Shown piece by piece: positions 54,612 to 63,754 of a DNA stretch of 64,000 nt (the first letter of the stretch is position 1; each line of letters opens with the position of its first letter). This stretch comes from Thalassospira sp. MCCC 1A01148 (GTDB lineage: Bacteria; Pseudomonadota; Alphaproteobacteria; Rhodospirillales; Thalassospiraceae). The position numbers and the translations under genes were made by a program. The stretch covers positions 62,001 to 126,000 of the forward strand of contig NZ_LPVZ01000001.1 in NCBI RefSeq assembly GCF_001613795.1. Reading direction: 5' to 3'. The notes under the pieces are model-generated. The model was given only the letters and a program-made list of their open reading frames with translations, made no database searches and was not told where the DNA came from.

Positions 54612-55604
54612 TCAAGACTTTTGCGTCGGTGGGGGTGTTTCGGCGTCGTGCAGCTCAAGATGCAGTGGCTGATGGCAATGCGGACAGGTCAGGATTTCGT
54701 CGCTTTCATTGTGATGCACATCGCGGATGTCCTCGATAATTGATTGGGCCTGTTCTTCGCTGATGCCAAGCTCTTCCTGATGGGAACGCAGCTTGTGTCG
54801 GACCCGCTCAGTCAGGCGTTTGCCCAGCAACTGGCGGGTGGCCTTGTGGCGATATTCGTTTTCGCGGCGGCGCAGTTCGGCGTTGAAGGCCGATGCCAGA
54901 ATACCGGCTGGCACGGCAACAATCCCGATACCGGTCAATGAGATGATGCTGGCCAGAAATTTGCCAAATGGCGTGACGGGAACAACATCGCCATAGCCAA
55001 CCGTGGCAAGGGTGATGACGCTCCAATAGAGTGCATCAAGAAGATTGCCGAATTTTTCTGGCTGGGCCTGGTGTTCGGCGAGGTAAATCGCCCCGGCACT
55101 AAAGACCAGCATGCAGGCAAGGGCGGCACTGGCGGCACCGAAGATGCCCATTTGCTGGCGAAACACCAGCATCATCAGCTCCAGCCCGGTTGAATAGCGG
55201 GTGAACTTCAAAAGACGCAGCAACCGGACGATGCGGATAAAGCGCAAATCAATGCTGGTAAAGAACCACAGGAAGATCGGCAGGATTGCCAGAAGATCAA
55301 TCAGTGCCATCGGGGTCAGCATATAGCGCAGACGTGCAAAGCGGCCACTAAAGCGCGGATTGTCGGGGGCGGACCAGACACGCAAGCCATATTCGAGTGC
55401 GAAAATCAGGGTGCAGACGATCTCGATTGTGGCAAACAGAATGAAATAGCGTTCGGCAAAGGCGTGGACCGAATCAAAGATGACTGAAACGACATTGATG
55501 ATGATCGCACTGGCCAAAACCAGATGCACAAACAGGGAAAATCGTGATTCCCGGTCCACACCATGCAGAAGTTTCTGGGTTCTTGATCGAAGGGTCGGTT
55601 TCAT
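54612..55604 (-). CDS. Voltage-gated K+ channel-type protein
   Basis: A 330-residue six-helix ion channel. S4 is a regular array of Arg residues in DLRFIRIVRLLRLLKFTRY, and the selectivity filter is TLATVGYGDVVP. The pore helix and S6 are in YWSVITLATVGYGD and SIISLTGIGIVAVPAGILAS. A cytoplasmic tail ends in CPHCHQPLHLELHD, which looks like part of a metal-binding ribbon. K+ selectivity is inferred from GYGD. The ATG at 55604 is used; a GTG lies 11 codons upstream. Confidence 0.88.
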   Translation of the reverse strand: MKPTLRSRTQKLLHGVDRESRFSLFVHLVLASAIIINVVSVIFDSVHAFAERYFILFATIEIVCTLIFALEYGLRVWSAPDNPRFSGRFARLRYMLTPMALIDLLAILPIFLWFFTSIDLRFIRIVRLLRLLKFTRYSTGLELMMLVFRQQMGIFGAASAALACMLVFSAGAIYLAEHQAQPEKFGNLLDALYWSVITLATVGYGDVVPVTPFGKFLASIISLTGIGIVAVPAGILASAFNAELRRRENEYRHKATRQLLGKRLTERVRHKLRSHQEELGISEEQAQSIIEDIRDVHHNESDEILTCPHCHQPLHLELHDAETPPPTQKS

Positions 55605-55699
55605 GGCGCGCGTACTTTGTCCGGGCAGTGGTTGCACTTTTGCCCGCCAAGTTTTGCGCCAATCATTTCAGAAAAGGTTAAACCACCTGATCAGGATGT

Positions 55700-56344
55700 T
55701 CAGTAACCCTTTGCCGCCTGGATGAAGGCGGAGATCTTGCGCGGGTCCTTGACGCCCTTGGTGCGTTCCACACCCGATGACACGTCCACCCATGGTGCGC
55801 CGGAAATCTTGACGGCTTCGGCGACATTGCTGGGATCAAGGCCACCGGCCAGCATCCAGTTGCTTTGGAAATTCTGCCCCGTCAGAAGCGTCCAGTCGAA
55901 TGAAACCGCATTGCCGCCCGGAAGAACGCTGTCCTTGGGGGGCTTGGCATCAAACAACAGAAAATCGGCAACACCGTCATAGGTCTTCTTGGCGTTTTCG
56001 ATGTCATCGGCCGTGCTGACCGAAATGGCTTTCATGACCTTAAGGCCAAAGCGTTCCTTGACCTCGGCCACGCGTTCGGGGCTTTCCTTGCCGTGAAGCT
56101 GAATGACATCAAGGTTGCCGGCCGTGATTGCGTTTTCAAGCGCCTCATCACCGGCTTCAACAAACAGGCCGACCTTGTAAATGCTGTTGGGGACGCGTTC
56201 GGTGAGCGTCTTGGCCCCTTTAAGCGATATATGACGCGGGCTTGGCGGGAAGAAGACATATCCAAGGGCATCTGCCCCGGCACTCATGGCGGCAATCGCG
56301 GCATCTTCGCTGTTAATTCCACAGATTTTGACCATGCAGCTCAT
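55700..56344 (-). CDS. trpF: Phosphoribosylanthranilate isomerase
   Basis: A 214-residue TIM barrel. The catalytic Cys is in MVKICGINSEDAAIAA and the Asp in FLLFDAKPPKD. The phosphate site is at MLAGGLDPSNVAEA and VDVSSGVERTKGVKDPRKIS. It makes the third step of Trp synthesis. It is on the same strand as trpEG but separated by the channel gene. The adjacent ubiE is divergent. Confidence 0.95.
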   Translation of the reverse strand: MSCMVKICGINSEDAAIAAMSAGADALGYVFFPPSPRHISLKGAKTLTERVPNSIYKVGLFVEAGDEALENAITAGNLDVIQLHGKESPERVAEVKERFGLKVMKAISVSTADDIENAKKTYDGVADFLLFDAKPPKDSVLPGGNAVSFDWTLLTGQNFQSNWMLAGGLDPSNVAEAVKISGAPWVDVSSGVERTKGVKDPRKISAFIQAAKGY

Positions 56345-56500
56345 CGGGCTATCCTGTCCTTGTCTTCACTCTAATCTTCTTGGCAAACGCTTGGTGCGTC
56401 TGATTGACTTACCAGAAATGACCACGATCCAACAGGATATTTGCGTATTGGCGTGGCTTTCCACTGGCAGGATAATCATTGCTGCGCTATTTTCCCGCCC

Positions 56501-57274
56501 ATGAGTAAGAACACAGACCCTGCCGCGGGCGAAACCGGCGAAAACACAACCCACTTTGGTTTTCGTGATGTTCCCGAAAGCCAGAAGGCATCCATGGTGC
56601 GTGAGGTGTTCGACACTGTCGCGTCCAAGTATGATTTGATGAACGATCTGATGAGCGGTGGGGTGCATCGCTTGTGGAAGGACAGCTTCATCAACGAGCT
56701 CAAGCCGCGTCCGGGAATGAAGCTTCTCGACGTTGCCGGGGGCACCGGGGATATTGCGTTTCGCTTTCTGAAAAATGGCGGTGGTTCTGTCACGGTTTGT
56801 GACATCAACTATGAGATGCTCCATGTCGGGCGCGACCGCGCGGTTGATCACGGGCTTCTTAAAAACATCAACTGGACCGTCGGTGATGCGCAGAAATTGC
56901 CGCTGCCCGATCAGTCGGTTGATGCCTATACCATTGCCTTTGGCATTCGCAATGTGACGCGCATCGACGAAGCGCTTTCGGAAGCCTACCGCGTGCTGCG
57001 TCCGGGCGGAAAATTCCAGTGCCTTGAGTTTTCCAAGGTCATCGTGCCGGGCTTTGACAAGCTTTACGATACCTATTCGTTCAAGCTGTTGCCGGAAATC
57101 GGCCGTTTTATTGCGGGCAATCGCGAGGCCTATCAGTATCTGGCGGAAAGCATTCGCAAGTTCCCGGATCAGGAAACTTTTGCATCGATGATCCGCGCTG
57201 CCGGGTTTGAGCGGGTGAAATATCGTAACCTGTCTGGCGGAATTGCGGCCATACATTCCGGTTGGCGGATTTGA
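56501..57274 (+). CDS. ubiE: Demethylmenaquinone/2-polyprenyl-benzoquinol methyltransferase
   Basis: A 257-residue class I methyltransferase. [20 protein letters not shown] is the UbiE signature. The AdoMet site is [16 protein letters not shown], and the C-terminal [20 protein letters not shown] is conserved. It methylates quinone precursors. UbiB starts 13 bases after its stop. The ATG at 56501 is chosen. Confidence 0.95.
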   Translation: MSKNTDPAAGETGENTTHFGFRDVPESQKASMVREVFDTVASKYDLMNDLMSGGVHRLWKDSFINELKPRPGMKLLDVAGGTGDIAFRFLKNGGGSVTVCDINYEMLHVGRDRAVDHGLLKNINWTVGDAQKLPLPDQSVDAYTIAFGIRNVTRIDEALSEAYRVLRPGGKFQCLEFSKVIVPGFDKLYDTYSFKLLPEIGRFIAGNREAYQYLAESIRKFPDQETFASMIRAAGFERVKYRNLSGGIAAIHSGWRI

Positions 57275-57287
57275 GGGCGTTTGACGC

Positions 57288-58850
57288 ATGATCCGTTTTG
57301 TTCGTAACAGTTTCCGCCTGCTTGCCATGGCGCGCACTTTGGCGCGCTATGATGCGCTGTTCCCGCTGGCCCTTGTGCCGGGCGGCAAGCTTGTGGCTTT
57401 TCTGGCCCGCCTGACAGCACCGTTTTCGCGCCGCTCCGACCTGCCGCCGGGCAAACGACTGGCGCGTGCGCTTGAGGAACTCGGCCCGGCCTTTATCAAG
57501 CTTGGCCAGACCCTTGCGACCCGGTCCGATTTGATCGGGGACGATGTGGCGGCAGATCTGTCATCCCTTCAGGATCGACTGCCACCATTTTCGGCGAAGA
57601 TTGCCAAGCGCATCATCACCGAACAGCTTGATGAGCCGTTTGACGTGCTGTTTGCCGAATTTGATGAACAGCCGGTTGCCGCAGCATCCATCGCACAGGT
57701 GCATTTCGCGACCACGACCGACGGACGGGAAGTCGCCGTCAAGGTCCTGCGCCCGGATATCAAGGTGCGTTTTGCCCGCGATATGGACCTGTTTTACTGG
57801 GTTGCGGAAATTGTCGAGCTGACCCAGCCGCGCCTGCGTCGTCTTAAACCGATTGAAACGGTCAAGGCACTTGAAGACAGCGTGCATCTTGAAATGGATT
57901 TGCGGTTTGAGGCGGCGGCAGCATCGGAATTCCGTGACAATTTCGAAGATGACCCGTCCTATTACATTCCCCAGATTGACTGGGAACGCACCGCCGAACA
58001 CGTGATGACCATGGAACGGGTCAAGGGTGTGCGGATTGATAATGTCGAGGCGCTTGACCGCATGGGCATTGATCGGTCCGACTTGCTTGCCAAGGCGGCC
58101 GGGGCATTTTTCCAGCAGGTCTTCCGTGACGGATTTTTCCACGCGGACATGCATCCGGGCAACCTGTTTGTTGATGAAAACGGTCGGGTCAGCCTGGTTG
58201 ATTTCGGCATTATGGGCCGGGTGGACAAACAGACCCGCCTTTATCTGGCCGAGATGCTTCTGGGCTTTTTGACCCGCGATTATCACCGCGTGGCCGAGGT
58301 TCATTTCGAAGCGGGTTACGTGCCGCGCAATCAGTCGCTTGAACATTTTCAGCAGGCTTGTCGTTCGATTGGCGAGCCGATCCTGGGCAAGGAACTGGCC
58401 GATATTTCGGTCGGGCGCTTGTTGGGGCAGCTTTTCCAGATTACCGAACAGTTCGGTATGGAAACCCAGCCACAGCTTCTGATGTTGCAGAAAACCATGA
58501 TCGTCGCCGAGGGACTTTCACGCATTCTGAGCCCGAATGAGAACATGTGGGAGCTTTCGCGTCCGTTGATTGAAGACTGGATGCGCGAAAACCTTGGTCC
58601 GGAAGCCAAGGTCAAGGAAGCGACCCTTCAGGCGGGAACGATGCTGCGCCGTCTGCCCCGTGTGCTTGAAGCCGCCGAACAGGCGTCCGCCGTCTTCACC
58701 GAACAGGGGCTTCGTCTCCATCCTGATACGGTTGCAGCGATGCGCGGTAAATCAGGCAATGGTCAGCGCAAATCTGGTGGTGTTTCACGCCAGACATTGG
58801 TTCTGTGGGTGGCGATTGCGGCACTGGCTGTTGCTGTTTATCTGAAATAA
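57288..58850 (+). CDS. ubiB: UbiB, ABC1-family atypical kinase for ubiquinone synthesis
   Basis: A 520-residue UbiB/COQ8-family protein. The KxGQ helix is GPAFIKLGQTLATRSDLIGD. The Ala-rich P-loop is PVAAASIAQVHFA, the Lys is in VAVKVLRPDI, and HADMHPGNLFVDENGRVS with VDFGIMG forms the catalytic and metal loops. The C-terminal helix LVLWVAIAALAVAVYL anchors it to the membrane. Operon with ubiE. Confidence 0.95.
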   Translation: MIRFVRNSFRLLAMARTLARYDALFPLALVPGGKLVAFLARLTAPFSRRSDLPPGKRLARALEELGPAFIKLGQTLATRSDLIGDDVAADLSSLQDRLPPFSAKIAKRIITEQLDEPFDVLFAEFDEQPVAAASIAQVHFATTTDGREVAVKVLRPDIKVRFARDMDLFYWVAEIVELTQPRLRRLKPIETVKALEDSVHLEMDLRFEAAAASEFRDNFEDDPSYYIPQIDWERTAEHVMTMERVKGVRIDNVEALDRMGIDRSDLLAKAAGAFFQQVFRDGFFHADMHPGNLFVDENGRVSLVDFGIMGRVDKQTRLYLAEMLLGFLTRDYHRVAEVHFEAGYVPRNQSLEHFQQACRSIGEPILGKELADISVGRLLGQLFQITEQFGMETQPQLLMLQKTMIVAEGLSRILSPNENMWELSRPLIEDWMRENLGPEAKVKEATLQAGTMLRRLPRVLEAAEQASAVFTEQGLRLHPDTVAAMRGKSGNGQRKSGGVSRQTLVLWVAIAALAVAVYLK

Positions 58851-58874
58851 CCAACGCGCCCGGATGGGAGCCCC

Positions 58875-59318
58875 ATGATGGCAGATGGCGATAAAACCAT
58901 TGAAATCAGTATGGATCGGGCGCGGCTTGATCTTGATTGCTGCTATGATTTTATCGCCGCGTCCTATTGGTCTGGTGGGCGGACACGCGGTGAATTTGAC
59001 CGGTCTGTGGAAATGTCCTTTCCCGTTGGGGCTTATTGCGATGGGCGTCAGGTTGGTTTTGCGCGTGTGGTCAGTGACCTGATCGCCATCGCCTATGTTG
59101 CCGATGTCTTTGTGGATCCTGAGTACCGGCGCATGGGGATTGCGGCAAAGATGCTTGATGCCTTGCATGCCCATCGGGAATTGCAGCGTGTGAAACGCTG
59201 GCTTTTGGCAACAGCGGATATGCAGGCGCTTTATCGTTTGCATGGTTATGCTGATCTCGACGACATGATGATGATGCGCCTTGATATGGACGCGCAAAAA
59301 CGCGATCCATTGCGTTAG
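58875..59318 (+). CDS. GNAT-family acetyltransferase
   Basis: A 147-residue GNAT protein. The AcCoA loop is DVFVDPEYRRMGIAAKMLDA. It has the family's strand 4/5 layout, ending MLDALHAHRELQRVKRWLL. Substrate unknown. It lies downstream of ubiB on the same strand and could be in the same transcript. ATG codons at 58875 and 58878 both fit. Confidence 0.85.
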   Translation: MMADGDKTIEISMDRARLDLDCCYDFIAASYWSGGRTRGEFDRSVEMSFPVGAYCDGRQVGFARVVSDLIAIAYVADVFVDPEYRRMGIAAKMLDALHAHRELQRVKRWLLATADMQALYRLHGYADLDDMMMMRLDMDAQKRDPLR

Positions 59319-59561
59319 GGCCGTAGCCCGAAGACCCGCGTGCAGCCAAGAATAACTGCCTGGCGTGGTTAATATTTCATTTCGATAAACCACATGAATA
59401 AATCCACTTATTGGTAAGGCTTTTTTGCTAAATTAGGTTTTTGCTAATAGGGCTGCGCCGTGCCGCAACGTCCGGTGAGGGATGTGGTCCGTCTTTTTTT
59501 GAAATGCCTTTACGGGGCGATGGCTTTTGCCTGATCCGGGCAGAAGCACAGGGGAGCGCGC
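59319..59561 (+). other. AT-rich intergenic region before the TPR gene
   Basis: This 243-base gap is AT-rich near 59370-59450, likely promoter DNA for the TPR gene. CAGGGGAGC precedes its start. No terminator or RNA gene was seen. Confidence 0.4.
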
Positions 59562-61115
59562 ATGGCGAAAGCGGCAACAACACGCAAGAAGCGGTCGGCA
59601 AAGAAGACACCGAAATCTTCGGCGAAAAGCAAAACAGCCAATCAGGATGATGCGGTTACTGCCGCCAGTGCGGCGACGACCAATTCAGATGAAGTCGAGG
59701 CATCAACCGCCAGCGCAGCTGCACAGCAAAGTGAAGACGTTGCCGTGCAGCGCCGTCAGGTGATCAGTGATCTGTTCCAGCGTGGCCTTGCCGCCCATCA
59801 GGCGGGCCAGATTGATGATGCCATTCGACTTTACAGTACCGCCCTTCGTCAGAACCCCAATCAGCCAGATGTATGGAACAACCTTGGTGTCGCACTGCGT
59901 CGAAGCAAGAAGTTCGACGCAGCCCTGATTGCATATCGCAGGGCCGCCGACATTCGGCCGGGAAATGCCGGGTTGTGGTCGAATATGGGCAATTGCCTGC
60001 GCGAAATGATGCGTTTTGAAGAGGCGCTTGTTGCCCACAAGAAGGCACTTGAGCTTGATGACACCGTCAAGTCGCACACGTTTAATGCCGGGCTTGTCTA
60101 TCGTGATATGAACCGCTTTGAGGCGGCGCTGGAGTATTTTGAGCGCGCCCTGGAAATCGACCCGGATTATGTCGATGCAAACTGGGACCGGTCATTGGCC
60201 CATCTGGCCCTTGGTAACTATGCCGAAGGCTGGGCAGGATATGAAACCCGTCGCAAGCTTGCTGATAATCCGATCCGCCCGCTTGATTCTGCGCCGGAGT
60301 GGGATGGCAAGACGGACCTGCGCGGCAAGCGTATTTTGCTGCGCGCCGAGCAGGGCTTTGGCGACATGATCCAGTTTGCCCGCTTTGTGCCATTGGTGGC
60401 CAAGAAGGCGGGTCATGTCATCCTTGAATGCCGCAAGGAACTGGTCCCGATCATGAAGACCGTGGCCGGCGTCGATACGGTGGTTGAGAAGGGCCGTGCC
60501 GTTCCGGAATTTGATGTGCATGTGCCACTTCTGAGCCTGCCGCATGTGATGGGCATCGGTGAAAAGGACCTTCAGAAAACTTCGACCGATAGTTACCTTG
60601 CGCCGCCGCAAGGCAAGCGGGCCCGACTGGCACCGCCACCGGGGACGGCGCTGAAGGTCGGGCTGATTTGGGCAGGCAAACTTAACCCGCGCGATCGATC
60701 CTGCCCGCTTGAGACATTCTTGCCGATGTTGTCTGCCAAGGGTGCGGCGTTCTACAGTTTCCAGATTGATGAACGCCGGGCCGATATCGACCGACTTGGC
60801 CTGCATGCATTTGTCACCGATCTTGGCGATCATATTCATGATTTCGGTGATAGTGCTGCACTGATGCGCGAAATGGATCTGGTGATCACGATTGACAGTT
60901 CACCCGCCCATCTTGCTGGCGCACTTGGCATTCCGGTCTGGATGCTGCAGCTTTATACAACTGACTGGCGGTGGATGGTTGATCGGTCCGACAGCCCCTG
61001 GTACCCGACCATGCGCATCTACCGACAGGAAAAGCCCGGTGACTGGTCCGCGCCCGTCGAGAAACTGGGCAAGGATTTTTCGACCTTGCTGCAGGCACGG
61101 ATGAATTCACAGTAA
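59562..61115 (+). CDS. TPR protein with a C-terminal glycosyltransferase-like domain
   Basis: A 517-residue protein. The first 65 residues are Lys/Ala/Ser-rich and basic. About four TPR repeats follow (HQAGQIDDAIRLYSTALRQN, FDAALIAYRRAADIRP, FEEALVAHKKALELDD and FEAALEYFERALEIDP). The C-terminal half resembles glycosyltransferase family 9 or 41 folds, with VGLIWAGKLNPRDRSCPLE, DLVITIDSSPAHLAGALGIP and WYPTMRIYRQ. It could glycosylate a surface or flagellar protein, but no acceptor is nearby. Confidence 0.78.
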   Translation: MAKAATTRKKRSAKKTPKSSAKSKTANQDDAVTAASAATTNSDEVEASTASAAAQQSEDVAVQRRQVISDLFQRGLAAHQAGQIDDAIRLYSTALRQNPNQPDVWNNLGVALRRSKKFDAALIAYRRAADIRPGNAGLWSNMGNCLREMMRFEEALVAHKKALELDDTVKSHTFNAGLVYRDMNRFEAALEYFERALEIDPDYVDANWDRSLAHLALGNYAEGWAGYETRRKLADNPIRPLDSAPEWDGKTDLRGKRILLRAEQGFGDMIQFARFVPLVAKKAGHVILECRKELVPIMKTVAGVDTVVEKGRAVPEFDVHVPLLSLPHVMGIGEKDLQKTSTDSYLAPPQGKRARLAPPPGTALKVGLIWAGKLNPRDRSCPLETFLPMLSAKGAAFYSFQIDERRADIDRLGLHAFVTDLGDHIHDFGDSAALMREMDLVITIDSSPAHLAGALGIPVWMLQLYTTDWRWMVDRSDSPWYPTMRIYRQEKPGDWSAPVEKLGKDFSTLLQARMNSQ

Positions 61116-61263
61116 CCAATGTGCCAGCGAATACTTGCCTTCCTGTCCAACTCGGCGTAGTTAAGCGGCTTGATTTTGTGGAATGCGGGTCTGGATGAAG
61201 GTGCCTTGTGGTGATGTCCGGGCACATTCATTTGGCGAACTGATCTGGCGCAGGAGAATTCTT

Positions 61264-61743
61264 GTGAGCGAAGCTGCTTATAACAAAGGTTTCCCGGTTT
61301 CCTGGGAACAGATGCATCGCGACGCCCGTGCACTGGCATGGCGACTTTTGGAACAAGGCCCGTACAAGGGAATCGTGGCAATCACCCGCGGTGGTCTTGT
61401 GCCTGCGGCCATCATTGCACGCGAACTTGATATTCGCCTGATTGATACCGTCTGTGTTCGTAGTTACTCTGACAAGACGCGTGGTGATCTGGAATGGCTG
61501 AAAGACATCGAAGGTGACGGCACCGATATGCTGATCATCGATGATCTGGTCGATACCGGCAAAACCGCCAAGGCTGTGCGTGAAAGACTTCCGAAAGCGC
61601 ATTTCGCAACCGTTTACGCCAAGCCGCTTGGCCGCGAAATTGTTGATAGCTTTGTGACCGAAGTGTCTCAGGATACGTGGATTTACTTCCCGTGGGACAT
61701 GGAACTGTCGGTCAACGCCCCGATCTCTGAACGCGTTCGTTAA
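61264..61743 (+). CDS. gpt: Xanthine phosphoribosyltransferase
   Basis: A 159-residue enzyme of the Gpt family. Residues include the PRPP loop [17 protein letters not shown] and the N-terminal [27 protein letters not shown] is the family C-terminal base-site region. AGGAG lies 7 bases before the GTG at 61264, which gives normal Gpt length. It salvages xanthine and guanine to nucleotides. Confidence 0.92.
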   Translation: MSEAAYNKGFPVSWEQMHRDARALAWRLLEQGPYKGIVAITRGGLVPAAIIARELDIRLIDTVCVRSYSDKTRGDLEWLKDIEGDGTDMLIIDDLVDTGKTAKAVRERLPKAHFATVYAKPLGREIVDSFVTEVSQDTWIYFPWDMELSVNAPISERVR

Positions 61744-61805
61744 TCGACCTGGGGAAACCAACCGTATCCCTTGTAAGGCCGATTGCCAGACAAGGAGATT
61801 TCAGG

Positions 61806-62963
61806 ATGACCCGATATTTACGCCCGGACTTCCGTCGCCAGTTGCACAGCGCACGCCGATGGGCCGGGCGTTTGTGTTTGTGCACCCTTGCTGTCGTGGC
61901 GATGTCGGCAACAAGCCTTTCAGCCAATGCCCAACAGGTTTCTGAGAGGGTCGCACGCGTGCAGTCATTGCTAAGTGCGGAAAGCGGCTATCGCCTGTCG
62001 GTCTTTGCCGAGGTTCCCAACGCCCGAACCATCGCAGTGGCCCCGGAACTGGGCGGCATTTTTGTCGGCACGCGCGGACCCAATCTTTATTTTGTCCGTG
62101 ATGAAGACAGCGATGGCGTTGGCGAGGAGGTCAATCTGATTGCTGATGATTTCAAGCAGGCCAACGGCATTGTCTATAAACCGGGGACCCTGTTTGTTGC
62201 CGATCAGCATCGTATTGTTTCTTACGACCTTGCCAATTTTGATGGCGAACGTCTTGGCCCGCCGCGCATCCTGTTTACCAATCTGCCCGATAAAAGCCAT
62301 CACGGCTGGCGCTATGCGACCCTTTCGCCGAATGGCGATCGCCTGTTTGTTGCGGTTGGGGCACCGTGCAATATCTGCAAGGTCAGTGGCCTTGAAGGCA
62401 CGATCATTTCCATTCCGGTCAATGGGGGCGCGCCCGAAGTTTATGCAAGCGGGATTCGCAACTCTGTCGGGCTGACGTTCCATCCTGAAACGGACGAACT
62501 TTGGTTTACCGACAATGGGGGCGATCATCTGGGCGACAATGTCCCGCGCGAGGAGCTTAATCGCGCCCGTCAGTCCGGCCAGTTTTTCGGGTATCCGTGG
62601 TATGCGGGCAATGACACCAGAAGCCCGCAATTTGCCGATGAAACGGTCCCGGAAGAGGTCATTTTCCCGGAATTTACCTTTAATGCCCACAATGCGCCGC
62701 TTGGGTTTGCCTTTGATGACGGTGATGCACTGGTTGCGCTGCATGGATCGTGGAACCGAACCGTCCCGGACGGGTACGAGGTGGTCCGGGTTGAATTCAT
62801 CAATGGCAAGCCAGTGACAGAAAACCCGTTCCTTAGCGGATTCCTGCGCAGCAATGGCGAAGTGATCGGGCGTCCGGTTGATGTGAAACACTATATCGAC
62901 GGGTCGATCCTGATTTCAGATGACAATGCCAGCGCGATCTGGCGCATGATGCCGGATGGCTAA
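61806..62963 (+). CDS. Exported sorbosone dehydrogenase-like beta-propeller protein
   Basis: A 385-residue protein with a signal peptide (LCLCTLAVVAMSATSLSANA) and a six-bladed propeller of the PQQ-dependent sorbosone/glucose dehydrogenase type, with YATLSPNGDRLFVAVGAPCN, GLTFHPETDELWFTDNGGDH and ALVALHGSWNRT. Homologues include enzymes and inactive scaffolds. Whether PQQ binds cannot be told from sequence alone. No PQQ synthesis genes are near. Confidence 0.83.
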   Translation: MTRYLRPDFRRQLHSARRWAGRLCLCTLAVVAMSATSLSANAQQVSERVARVQSLLSAESGYRLSVFAEVPNARTIAVAPELGGIFVGTRGPNLYFVRDEDSDGVGEEVNLIADDFKQANGIVYKPGTLFVADQHRIVSYDLANFDGERLGPPRILFTNLPDKSHHGWRYATLSPNGDRLFVAVGAPCNICKVSGLEGTIISIPVNGGAPEVYASGIRNSVGLTFHPETDELWFTDNGGDHLGDNVPREELNRARQSGQFFGYPWYAGNDTRSPQFADETVPEEVIFPEFTFNAHNAPLGFAFDDGDALVALHGSWNRTVPDGYEVVRVEFINGKPVTENPFLSGFLRSNGEVIGRPVDVKHYIDGSILISDDNASAIWRMMPDG

Positions 62964-63057
62964 GATTTTCCGGATTTGATCAGGGAAATTAAATCGGTGG
63001 ATCGGAATGTGACCGGCTTGCGTTGATTGGAAAAGCGGGCTATAAATCGCGCGCTTC

Positions 63058-63131
63058 GCGGGTGTAGTTCAATGGTAGAACAGCAGCTTCCCAAGCTGCA
63101 TACGAGGGTTCGATTCCCTTCACCCGCTCCA
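63058..63131 (+). tRNA. tRNA-Gly (CCC anticodon)
   Basis: The cloverleaf is complete: acceptor GCGGGTG with CACCCGC, D arm with TAGTTCAATGGTAGAAC, anticodon stem GCAGC/GCTGC around TTCCCAA, and T arm GAGGGTTCGATTCCCTT. The discriminator T and an encoded CCA end it at 63131. The anticodon CCC reads GGG glycine codons. Confidence 0.93.
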
Positions 63132-63165
63132 AGCTTTTCCTGACAAAATCACGTTTTGAAAATCC

Positions 63166-63750
63166 TCAGTCTGCTGCGCATGATGTAGCGGTTATGCATG
63201 TCCGTTCGCATGTCGACATGCCCCCGTCCGGGCAACAGGCGATCATTCGGTTTCGCAGGCGTTTGCGCGCGCGTTGAATGCGTGATTTGACGGTTGGCAG
63301 CGCAAGGTTGTTCTGGGTTGCAAAGTCGATCTGGCGGGTGCGGTTGAGGTCAATGGCGCGCAGAATATTCTGATCACCGGCAGCCATTGTCGAGATGATC
63401 CCGGTCAGACAATCGTTCAGACCATTAACATCCGCATCATCATCAGTTGTTCGGTTCAAATTGTTTGGTGTTTCTGTTGTCGGGTCTGATTGCAGGGCGT
63501 CAAGCGCACTGCGTTCGCGACTTTTCTTGCGATAGTAATCAACAAGTTTGCTGCGTGCGGTGGCATAAATCCATGCCGATGGATTGGATGCGATGGCAAG
63601 GCTTGATCTGTTGCGAATGATGGCTTCGAGAATATCTGAGACAACGTCATCAACCGCGTCACGCGGGACGCGACTTTGAACAAATCTGTGCAGGCCCTTT
63701 TGCAGGGCCTGCCAATCAGAAGATGTGTCGGAAACGGGGGCGAATTTCAT
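63166..63750 (-). CDS. ECF sigma factor with a Cys-rich C-terminal tail (SigZ-like)
   Basis: A 194-residue ECF sigma factor. Region 2 is VDDVVSDILEAIIRNRS and region 2.4 NPSAWIYATARSKLVDYYRK. Region 4 has the HTH around FATQNNLALPTVKSRIQRAR. The tail after region 4 has six Cys in about 20 residues (ACCPDGGMSTCERTCITATS then C). The ATG at 63750 is chosen; it lies 4 bases after the stop of an ArsI/CadI-type lyase gene. Metal or metalloid sensing by the tail is an inference. No anti-sigma gene is visible. Confidence 0.8.
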   Translation of the reverse strand: MKFAPVSDTSSDWQALQKGLHRFVQSRVPRDAVDDVVSDILEAIIRNRSSLAIASNPSAWIYATARSKLVDYYRKKSRERSALDALQSDPTTETPNNLNRTTDDDADVNGLNDCLTGIISTMAAGDQNILRAIDLNRTRQIDFATQNNLALPTVKSRIQRARKRLRNRMIACCPDGGMSTCERTCITATSCAAD

Positions 63751-63754
63751 GGCG

